From Flavobacteriaceae bacterium (GTDB lineage: Bacteria > Bacteroidota > Bacteroidia > Flavobacteriales > Flavobacteriaceae), in NCBI GenBank assembly GCA_029247985.1, contig JAQWKF010000124.1:1-5290 (forward strand): DNA of 5,290 bases. The letters are read 5' to 3'. Under the pieces are notes generated by a model. That model made no database searches. It saw only the letters and a program-made list of their open reading frames with translations, and was not told the DNA's origin. Each line of letters begins with the position of its first letter. Position 1 is the stretch's first letter. The position numbers and the translations under genes are program-made. Shown piece after piece: positions 1-5,290 of the stretch.

Positions 1-390
1 ATGCAATTGGTATAAATCAATATACTCTGTTTTTAGGCGCATCAGACTTCCTTCCAACGCCTCACGAATACTGCTGGGCGTAAAGCCCGTGGTACGTATG
101 TGAGCGGTATATGCGCCCGGTCCTGCAATTTTGGTGGCTAAAACCACCTGATTTCGGTTGTTTCGTGCCGTAAACCAATCGCCCATGATTCGCTCGGTGT
201 CGGCATAGGTTTCTGCGGTAGCAGGCACGGGATAAAGCTCTGCGGTATCAAAAAAATTCACCCCTTTTTCAAGGGCATAGTCCATTTGCTCAAAGCCCTC
301 ATCTGGGGTATTTTGATTGCCCCAGGTCATGGTGCCTAAACAAATTTTACTTACCCGAAGATCGGTGTGTGGGATGGTTGTATATTTCAT
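1..390 (-). CDS. Aldo/keto reductase, Tas-like, N-terminal part (cut by window edge)
   Basis: This is the first 130 residues of an aldo/keto reductase, a cytosolic NADPH-dependent oxidoreductase that reduces carbonyl groups on a TIM-barrel scaffold. The reading frame runs without a stop from ATG (388-390) off the left edge. Visible family signs are the opening MKYTTIPHTDLRVSKICLG, with the GTMTWG strand at 19-24. The catalytic segment FDTAELYPVP has Asp48 and Tyr53, LATKIAGPG has the catalytic Lys87, and the last residues YIDLYQLH end in the conserved His130. The YPVP after the catalytic Tyr, followed by a spacer and an E-x-x-x-G-D-W helix, closely resembles E. coli Tas (itself of uncertain substrate) rather than the xylose or aldose reductases. 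Family members are about 345 residues, so roughly 60% is missing. It starts 12 bases after the xth stop codon, with no promoter box of its own in the gap, so it is probably co-transcribed with xth. The substrate cannot be predicted. Confidence 0.93.
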   Translation of the reverse strand, partial: MKYTTIPHTDLRVSKICLGTMTWGNQNTPDEGFEQMDYALEKGVNFFDTAELYPVPATAETYADTERIMGDWFTARNNRNQVVLATKIAGPGAYTAHIRTTGFTPSSIREALEGSLMRLKTEYIDLYQLH

Positions 391-402
391 TTACTGGATT
401 GC

Positions 403-1167
403 TTATAAATCTAAAGTTACGCCAACAGGACAGTGGTCAGAATGGAACGCTTGGGGAAGTATATATGCTCTTGATATATTTGTCGTAAGCGGTTCGCTTA
501 CCATGGCGTAGTCAATGCGCCACCCTTTGTTATTGGCACGAGAATTGGCGCGATAACTCCACCAGCTATATTGATGGGGTTCGTTATTAAACTCGCGAAA
601 GGAGTCGACAAAACCACTTTGAATAAAGCCGTCTAGCCAGCTTCGCTCTTCGGGTAAAAAGCCCGAAACCTTGGCATTACGTATGGGGTCGTGAATGTCT
701 ATGGATTCGTGGCAAATATTATAGTCGCCACAGATAACCAAATTAGGTACTTCTTCTTTTAGTTTGTTTATATAGGTTTGAAAATCGTCCATATAGGTAA
801 ACTTATATGCCAAACGAGCGGGGTTGGTTCCAGAAGGTAAATATAGGCTCATCACTGAAACATCTTCAAAATCCACACGCAGATTGCGTCCTTCAAAATC
901 CATATAATCTATCCCAGTGCCGTAAACAATGTTATGGGGCTTTTGCTTACACAAAATAGCCACAGAGCTATACCCCTTTTTTTGTGCCGAAAACCAATAA
1001 TGGTATGGATAGCCTGCAGCTTCAAATACGCTGAGGTCTAATTGATCGGGTTGCGCTTTGGTTTCTTGAAGGCATAACACGTCTGGATTGGCATGCTGTA
1101 ACCAATCCAAAAATCCTTTTTTAATGGCTGCACGGATGCCGTTTACGTTGTAGGAAATGATATTCAT
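403..1167 (-). CDS. xth: Exodeoxyribonuclease III (AP endonuclease, ExoIII/Xth family)
   Basis: A complete 254-residue enzyme of the exonuclease/endonuclease/phosphatase fold. It should cut DNA at abasic sites and remove 3' blocking groups in base excision repair in the cytosol. All catalytic positions known from E. coli ExoIII are visible: Asn7 (SYNVNGIRAA), Glu35 (LCLQETK, metal ligand), Tyr109 (SLYLPSG), Asp148 and Asn150 (GDYN), Asp219 (GWRIDY) and the Asp244-His245 pair in SDHCP. Length fits the family (about 250-270). The frame stays open 18 codons further upstream to an ATG at 1219-1221. I chose 1165-1167 because family proteins begin MNIISYNVNG, and the extra residues would run through the divergent promoter. 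The stop is followed 12 bases later by the aldo/keto reductase, suggesting an operon. Upstream, TTAGTTTG (1188-1181, minus strand) is a one-mismatch version of the Bacteroidota -7 box, but no matching -33 element was seen. The symbol could equally be written xthA or exoA. Confidence 0.97.
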   Translation of the reverse strand: MNIISYNVNGIRAAIKKGFLDWLQHANPDVLCLQETKAQPDQLDLSVFEAAGYPYHYWFSAQKKGYSSVAILCKQKPHNIVYGTGIDYMDFEGRNLRVDFEDVSVMSLYLPSGTNPARLAYKFTYMDDFQTYINKLKEEVPNLVICGDYNICHESIDIHDPIRNAKVSGFLPEERSWLDGFIQSGFVDSFREFNNEPHQYSWWSYRANSRANNKGWRIDYAMVSEPLTTNISRAYILPQAFHSDHCPVGVTLDL

Positions 1168-1204
1168 CCTTGCTAAAATACAAACTAATGGCATGAAAAT
1201 TGTA

Positions 1205-1212
1205 TATCTTTG
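1205..1212 (+). promoter_or_regulatory. Bacteroidota -7 promoter box before the DUF3575-like gene
   Basis: TATCTTTG matches the TAnnTTTG -7 consensus of Bacteroidota housekeeping promoters exactly. It ends 20 bases before the ATG at 1233, which leaves a leader of roughly 15 bases. No TTG -33 element is visible 17-23 bases upstream, so the support is the -7 box and its position only. The box lies in the 65-base gap shared with the divergent xth gene. Confidence 0.6.
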
Positions 1213-1232
1213 AGTAACCAAAACTTAACATC

Positions 1233-1808
1233 ATGAAAAAAATCCTCTTTTGTTCTATTGCACTCATGGGTTTTTTGAGTATTCATGCTCAAGAAGAAAA
1301 CGATCAAATTACTAAAGTCGAAATTGTCAAAGACAGTTCTAAAGAATATGCCAACGCTTATGGTAAGCATGAAATTCGACTAAATGCTTTGGACTTAGTA
1401 GTCCATCCTGCTTTTCACATCTATTACGAACGCATTGTGAATGAATCTAATGGCTATGGGGTTTCCCTCTTTGCTAACTTTGGGGAAGATGACACTACCT
1501 ATCAAAACTTTGCTTTAACGCCTTATTATCGTTTTTACTTTTTAAACCGTAAAGACTATGGGGCAGGTGGCATGTTTGTGGAAGTCTTCAGCTCCTTTTC
1601 CTCTGCTAATTTTCAAGATTATCTGTATGCCAATAAAGACAAGAATGAATTTCAATTTTCCATGGGAATTGCACTCGGAAAAAAATGGGTAAACCGCAAT
1701 GGCTTTTCTTTTGAAGCTTTTGCTGGATTCGGTCGCTACTTTACTAAAACTGACAATGGCCCCGAAGGACATGGGCGCATCGGTTTGGCTATTGGAAAAC
1801 GTTTCTAA
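1233..1808 (+). CDS. Secreted DUF3575-like outer-membrane beta-barrel protein
   Basis: A 191-residue exported protein. Residues 1-19 form a typical signal peptide: MKK, a hydrophobic core ILFCSIALMGFL, and a likely signal peptidase I cut after SIHA before Gln20. A short acidic, polar linker (20-43) follows. From about residue 46 there are alternating aromatic strands: EIRLNALDLVVHPAFHIYYERIVN, then YGVSLFANF, ALTPYYRFYFL, GMFVEVFSSFSS, FQFSMGIALGKKWV, FSFEAFAGFGRYF and GRIGLAIGKRF. The strand pattern and the C-terminal Phe are those of small outer-membrane barrels. The I-x-L-N-x-L-x-L start followed by YER resembles the DUF3575 family, whose function is unknown. The start is the first ATG after the -7 box and opens directly into the signal peptide. 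The gene is a single unit with its own promoter, divergent from xth, and its stop codon overlaps that of the converging glyS. I assign no function beyond envelope location. Confidence 0.88.
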   Translation: MKKILFCSIALMGFLSIHAQEENDQITKVEIVKDSSKEYANAYGKHEIRLNALDLVVHPAFHIYYERIVNESNGYGVSLFANFGEDDTTYQNFALTPYYRFYFLNRKDYGAGGMFVEVFSSFSSANFQDYLYANKDKNEFQFSMGIALGKKWVNRNGFSFEAFAGFGRYFTKTDNGPEGHGRIGLAIGKRF

Positions 1809-3343
1809 AGCGCTCTCAACCAGTTTTGGAACGAAACTGCTTCGTTAATTTGTGCTTTCGCTTGGGCTAACGTCAAGCGTTCTTGTTCCATGCTATCTCG
1901 GTGGCGAAGGGTTACCGTTTGATCTTCTAAGGTTTGGTGATCTACGGTAATACAGAAAGGCGTGCCTAAGGCATCTTGCCTTCTGTAACGACGGCCAACG
2001 GCATCTTTCTCATCGTAGGCAACTGTCATGTCCCATTTAAGTTCTTCCACAAAGGATTTGGCAATATCGGGTAAGCCATCTTTTTTGACCAAAGGCAATA
2101 CCGCAACCTTGGTAGGTGCCACTACGGCGGGCAAGCGCAATACCGTTCTGCTAGATCCATCTTCAAGCGTTTCTTCTTGTAAGGAATTTGAAAATACGGC
2201 CAAGAACAATCGGTCTAACCCAATAGAGGTTTCCAGTACGTAAGGCACGTAGTTTTCTTGACGCTCTGGATCAAAATACTGTAGTTTTTTACCTGAATAT
2301 TCCTCATGACTACTCAAGTCAAAATCTGTTCTCGAATGTATCCCCTCCAACTCCTTAAATCCAAATGGAAAACGAAATTCAATATCACAAGCTGCATCAG
2401 CGTAATGAGCTAATTTTTCGTGGTCGTGAAAACGGTAGTTGTCTGTTCCTAGACCCAGCGAATGATGCCATTTTAAGCGCGTTTCTTTCCAATAGGCATA
2501 CCATTCTTTTTGCGTACCTGGTGAAATAAAAAACTGCATTTCCATTTGCTCAAACTCACGCATACGAAAAATAAACTGACGCGCTACGATTTCGTTTCGG
2601 AATGCTTTTCCTGTTTGGGCAATACCAAAAGGCAGTTTCATGCGCCCTGTTTTCTGTACGTTTAAAAAATTGACAAAAATACCCTGCGCTGTTTCAGGGC
2701 GTAAATACAATTCGGTTGCGCTTTCTGCAGAAGCTCCTAATTTGGTGCCAAACATCAAATTAAACTGCTTGACTTCTGTCCAATTCTTCGAACCAGAAAC
2801 AGGGCATACAATCTCCAATTCCTCAATAAGTGCCTTAACATCTGCCAAATCTTCCTTTTCCAACGATTTGCCCAAGCGTTTTAAAATGGCATCCCCTTTT
2901 TCTTTGTAGCCCACAACACGTGGATTGGTACTGATAAATTGTTCTTTGTCAAAAGCATCGCCAAAACGCTTGGCGGCTTTCTTTACTTCTTTTTCAATTT
3001 TGGTGTCCAGTTTGCCAACGTAATCTTCCACCAAAACATCGGCGCGATAGCGCTTTTTTGAATCTTTATTATCAATAAGGGGGTCATTAAATGCGTCTAC
3101 GTGTCCAGAGGCTTTCCAAGTGGTGGGGTGCATCAAAATAGCAGCATCCAAGCCTACAATATTGTCATTGAGCTGCACCATGGCTTTCCACCAATAATCG
3201 CGAAGATTTTTTTTGAGTGCTACGCCTTGTTGGCCATAGTCATATACGGCGCTAAGGCCGTCGTAAATTTCACTAGATGGAAAAACAAACCCATACTCTT
3301 TGGCATGGGACAATACTTTTTTGAACAACTCTTGATTTGACAT
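1805..3343 (-). CDS. glyS: Glycyl-tRNA synthetase, single-chain class II (archaeal/eukaryote type)
   Basis: A complete 512-residue cytosolic enzyme that charges tRNA(Gly) with glycine using ATP. It is the homodimeric (alpha2) class IIa type, not the alpha2-beta2 GlyQ/GlyS enzyme of E. coli; the name glyQS is also used. The N-terminus (KEYGFVFPSSEIYDG, 15-29; GQQGVALKKNL, 37-47) and TTWKASGHVDAFNDPL (74-89) are typical. RPETAQGIFVNF (215-226) precedes motif 2, which begins LPFGIAQTGKAFRNEI (237-252) and ends in RMREFEQMEMQFF (260-272). Motif 3 is ETSIGLDRLFLAVF (371-384) with Arg378. The C-terminal anticodon-binding domain starts near residue 404 (LPAVVAPTKVAVLPL) and includes GRRYRRQDALGTPF (450-463). 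The insert before QFNLMF reads CPVSGS, so it lacks the second Cys of the CPxCG seen in many relatives. ATG (3341-3343) fits the family start and lies four bases after a strong -7 box. Downstream it converges on the barrel-protein gene with overlapping stops. Confidence 0.98.
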   Translation of the reverse strand: MSNQELFKKVLSHAKEYGFVFPSSEIYDGLSAVYDYGQQGVALKKNLRDYWWKAMVQLNDNIVGLDAAILMHPTTWKASGHVDAFNDPLIDNKDSKKRYRADVLVEDYVGKLDTKIEKEVKKAAKRFGDAFDKEQFISTNPRVVGYKEKGDAILKRLGKSLEKEDLADVKALIEELEIVCPVSGSKNWTEVKQFNLMFGTKLGASAESATELYLRPETAQGIFVNFLNVQKTGRMKLPFGIAQTGKAFRNEIVARQFIFRMREFEQMEMQFFISPGTQKEWYAYWKETRLKWHHSLGLGTDNYRFHDHEKLAHYADAACDIEFRFPFGFKELEGIHSRTDFDLSSHEEYSGKKLQYFDPERQENYVPYVLETSIGLDRLFLAVFSNSLQEETLEDGSSRTVLRLPAVVAPTKVAVLPLVKKDGLPDIAKSFVEELKWDMTVAYDEKDAVGRRYRRQDALGTPFCITVDHQTLEDQTVTLRHRDSMEQERLTLAQAKAQINEAVSFQNWLRAL

Positions 3344-3347
3344 GGGG

Positions 3348-3355
3348 CAAAAATA
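3348..3355 (-). promoter_or_regulatory. Promoter -7 box for glyS, nearly touching the start codon
   Basis: Read on the minus strand, TATTTTTG matches TAnnTTTG exactly and is followed by CCCC and then the ATG of glyS. A TTC 18 bases upstream of the box stands in the place of the TTG -33 element with one mismatch. With only four bases between box and ATG, the transcript should begin at or within a few bases of the start codon, so the message may be leaderless. The box lies in the 59-base gap shared with divergent comF. Confidence 0.6.
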
Positions 3356-3402
3356 GGATAAGTTTCGTAATTTGAACCTTCCGAATCGTTTAACCTTTTG
3401 TC

Positions 3403-4089
3403 GTGCTCCAAGATTTGCTTGCTGTATGGTTTCCGAAGTGTTGCTGGGGATGCGGACCTCCCTTATCCAAAAAGCAGCAATGGCTATGTGTGTATTGTCA
3501 AGCGCAACTACCCAAAACCTATTTTGAAGAAGATAATAATAACTCCCTCAAAGTGATGATGCGCCAGCATCTTCCTCTAGAAAGTGCTTATGCTCCTTTT
3601 TATTTTACCCAAAACAACCCCATACAACACCTCTTACATGCGCTCAAATATCAAGGTAAACCCAAAATAGGAGATTGGATGGCCAAACAGTGTTTTGCAT
3701 TGCTCCCCCAGCAACATTTGATAAAGCAATGCGATGCAGTAGTCCCTGTTCCGCTTCATCCAAAACGAGAAAAACAGCGAGGATACAATCAAAGTACGCG
3801 TTTTGGGAAATATTGGGCAAGCCTACTAGGCGTGCCATTTCTGGACAACATACTCTTTCGAAAAAACGAAACCAAAACACTCGTGCGCATGAACAGAAAA
3901 CAGCGCTGGAATGAGGTTGAACATGCATTTGACATAGAAACCAATATCGCTTACGAACACCTGCTATTGGTCGATGATGTCATTACTACGGGTGCCACAC
4001 TAACCGCTTGTGGAAATGCCTTGCTAGCACAAGCCAGTCAAAAAATTTCGATACTTGGAATGGCCTATGCACAAAACATTCTTCCGTAA
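3403..4089 (+). CDS. comF: ComF family phosphoribosyltransferase-like protein
   Basis: A complete 228-residue protein of the ComF/GntX family. The N-terminus carries a four-Cys zinc-finger pair, C14-x2-C17 and C29-x2-C32. Next come the family segment LLHALKYQGKPKIGDWMA (77-94) and VPVPLHPKREKQRGYNQS (114-131). A type I phosphoribosyltransferase PRPP-binding loop, LLLVDDVITTGATL (187-200), lies in the C-terminal half. In naturally competent bacteria ComF supports DNA uptake or transformation; in many others the role is unproven and may concern nucleotide or PRPP chemistry. The start is GTG at 3403: an in-frame TAA sits at 3391-3393, only two codons intervene, and the next in-frame ATG (residue 52) would remove the zinc finger. 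The gene is divergent from glyS and 27 bases upstream of the lipoprotein gene, so read-through into the latter is possible. No other competence gene is in view. Confidence 0.93.
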   Translation: MLQDLLAVWFPKCCWGCGPPLSKKQQWLCVYCQAQLPKTYFEEDNNNSLKVMMRQHLPLESAYAPFYFTQNNPIQHLLHALKYQGKPKIGDWMAKQCFALLPQQHLIKQCDAVVPVPLHPKREKQRGYNQSTRFGKYWASLLGVPFLDNILFRKNETKTLVRMNRKQRWNEVEHAFDIETNIAYEHLLLVDDVITTGATLTACGNALLAQASQKISILGMAYAQNILP

Positions 4090-4104
4090 GCAAGAAAATA
4101 GTCG

Positions 4105-4112
4105 TTATTTTG
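4105..4112 (+). promoter_or_regulatory. Possible weak -7 box before the lipoprotein gene
   Basis: TTATTTTG differs from TAnnTTTG at one position and ends four bases (CATC) before the ATG at 4117. The spacing to the start codon is the same as for the glyS box. No TTG -33 element was seen at 17-23 bases upstream, where the sequence is the comF 3' end. The gene may instead be read through from comF. Confidence 0.35.
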
Positions 4113-4116
4113 CATC

Positions 4117-5290
4117 ATGCTAAAACGTATTTTTGTTGCACTGTTCATTTGCGCATTGTTTGTGCAATGTGCCCGTCGTGGTTCCCCAACTGGCGGACCT
4201 AAAGACGAAACCCCCCCAGTGCTGTTGCGTGCTGAACCCCCGCAAGAAACCGTTAACTTCAAAGAAGATGAGATTCGCATTTACTTTGACGAGTATATCA
4301 AGCTAAATAAATTAAGAGAGCAACTGGTAATTTCTCCACCCCTTGATCAAAGCACCTACATTGTTTCTCCACAAAGCGTAGCTGCCAAATACATTAATAT
4401 TGAATTTATAGATTCGCTTTCGCCCAATACAACCTATACCTTCAATTTTGGAGAAAGCGTGGTAGACAACAATGAGGGCAATCCTTTATCCTTTTTCTCT
4501 TATGTTTTTTCAACTGGATCAGTTATTGACTCTTTAACGCTAAGTGGACGTATTTCGGATGCCTTATTGCGCAAACCTGAAAACTTTGTTTCTGTAATGC
4601 TATATCCTATTGACAGCACTTTCACAGACTCTGTGATTTTTAAAAACAAGCCCTTGTATTACACCAACACACTTGACAGCTTGGTCGAATTTACCATACC
4701 TAATTTGAAAGCAGGGCAATATTTATTAGCTGCTGTAAAAGACGTATCTAAAAATTTGGTGTTTGATCCATCCGTCGATAAAATTGATGTGATTTCAAAC
4801 CCGATAACATTACCTAACGACAGCCTCTTTTCCCTGTCTTTGTTTACGGAAGATCCCGATTTTGCTTTTGGTCGTGCTTATCAAGCTGGGGAACAACGCA
4901 TAGGGTTTGGCTATAAAGGAAGTCCTGACTTTGAGATCGTTTTAGAAAGTGCGGTGCCAGAATCTTTTGCCTCTGTTGTATCCTTAGATCGTGAAACCGA
5001 TACTTTGTATTATTGGTACAAAGGCATTGAAGCAGACTCATTGAAGTTTACACTCAAACACGACACCTTGACTAAGTCATATGAATACCGCGTAAGAAAA
5101 GCGGAACCCGACTCACTTAAAATTACCGTAGTGCAAAGTGGCACACTAGACCTTACCGATACCCTAAAAATCAGAACTAACACCCCCTTACAGGCATTTA
5201 GTTCAGATGCTGTTGTATTAATAGACAAAGACTCGGTTAATGTGCCCTTTAAAATGGCACAATACAACAAGCACGAACTGCGAGTACTAT
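4117..5290 (+). CDS. Ig-like domain outer-envelope lipoprotein, N-terminal part (runs off right edge)
   Basis: The first 391 codons of a large lipoprotein; no stop is reached before the window ends. ATG at 4117 opens a lipoprotein signal: MLKR, hydrophobic IFVALFICALF, then VQC with the lipidated Cys18. The mature start CARRGSPTGGPKDETPPV matches a lipoprotein family widespread in Bacteroidota. Residues about 32-134 look like a bacterial Ig-like (Big_5/SbsA-type) domain: TPPVLLRAEPP, IRIYFDEYIKL, LVISPP, LSPNTTYTFNFGESVVDNNEGN, SYVFSTG. Residues about 139-230 (LTLSGRISDAL, VMLYP, FTIPNLKAGQYLLAAVKDVSKN, FDPSVDKI) resemble a transthyretin-like/carboxypeptidase-regulatory beta sandwich. The rest is beta-rich, and LKIRTNTPLQAF near 350 may begin another Ig-like unit. 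No acidic residues follow Cys18 directly, so the flavobacterial surface-export signal is not evident. It lies 27 bases after comF. Function is unknown; a structural or binding role at the outer membrane is an inference. Confidence 0.9.
   Translation, partial: MLKRIFVALFICALFVQCARRGSPTGGPKDETPPVLLRAEPPQETVNFKEDEIRIYFDEYIKLNKLREQLVISPPLDQSTYIVSPQSVAAKYINIEFIDSLSPNTTYTFNFGESVVDNNEGNPLSFFSYVFSTGSVIDSLTLSGRISDALLRKPENFVSVMLYPIDSTFTDSVIFKNKPLYYTNTLDSLVEFTIPNLKAGQYLLAAVKDVSKNLVFDPSVDKIDVISNPITLPNDSLFSLSLFTEDPDFAFGRAYQAGEQRIGFGYKGSPDFEIVLESAVPESFASVVSLDRETDTLYYWYKGIEADSLKFTLKHDTLTKSYEYRVRKAEPDSLKITVVQSGTLDLTDTLKIRTNTPLQAFSSDAVVLIDKDSVNVPFKMAQYNKHELRVL

Noticed and set aside
1168..1221. An 18-residue upstream extension of the xth reading frame to an earlier ATG.
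   Set aside because: ExoIII proteins begin at MNIISYNVNG; the extension has no family similarity and crosses the -7 box of the divergent gene.
1796..1830. AAACGTTT palindrome and nearby GTTTTGG as a possible terminator at the convergent gene junction.
   Set aside because: The palindrome has no loop, the pairing nearby is short and AT-rich, and there is no T-run in the right place on either strand.
3220..3411. A minus-strand open frame spanning the glyS start and the intergenic gap.
   Set aside because: It overlaps the conserved glyS N-terminus in another frame and crosses the glyS promoter box; no family similarity.
3644..3928. Open frames of 79-94 codons on both strands inside comF.
   Set aside because: They lie wholly within a well-supported comF frame, show no recognisable motif and no start signal; they are shadows of its composition.
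4844..5270. Two minus-strand open frames opposite the lipoprotein gene.
   Set aside because: The plus-strand frame is continuous with clear beta-rich, lipoprotein-family character; the antisense frames have no recognisable features.
1..5290. A novel defence, mobile or biosynthetic system in this window.
   Set aside because: All six genes belong to recognisable chromosomal families or fit a familiar envelope-protein pattern. No repeats, integrase, transposase, toxin-antitoxin pair or unexplained intergenic structure was seen.

Overview
The window looks like ordinary chromosomal DNA from a member of the Bacteroidota, most likely the Flavobacteriia. Four signs point there. TAnnTTTG-type promoter elements lie before genes and Shine-Dalgarno sequences are absent. 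The glycyl-tRNA synthetase is the single-chain, archaeal/eukaryote-type enzyme. There is a DUF3575-like small beta-barrel protein. The last gene encodes an Ig-like lipoprotein with the CARRGSPTGGPKD-type N-terminus that is common in this phylum. Base composition by eye is moderately AT-rich and even across the window.

Layout, left to right. The left edge holds the N-terminal 130 codons of a Tas-like aldo/keto reductase on the minus strand, cut by the window edge. Upstream of it on the same strand, 12 bases away, is a complete exodeoxyribonuclease III (xth) gene, so the two probably form an operon. A 65-base intergenic gap separates xth from a divergent plus-strand gene for a secreted DUF3575-like outer-membrane protein. 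That gene runs head-on into the minus-strand glycyl-tRNA synthetase gene, and their stop codons interlock within four bases. A 59-base gap then separates the synthetase from a divergent plus-strand comF-type phosphoribosyltransferase gene. Twenty-seven bases after comF begins a large Ig-like lipoprotein gene that continues past the right edge.

The genes are housekeeping functions (DNA repair, translation, possible DNA uptake or nucleotide-related chemistry) mixed with two envelope proteins. I see no shared pathway. No tRNA, rRNA, CRISPR array, insertion sequence, phage gene, riboswitch or clear intrinsic terminator was found. There is no stretch of 300 bases without a gene; about 94% or more of the window is coding. 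I found no evidence for a novel system. The points worth a second look are small: promoter boxes placed so close to start codons that transcripts may be leaderless, the interlocked stop codons, and a C7 tract early in the lipoprotein gene.
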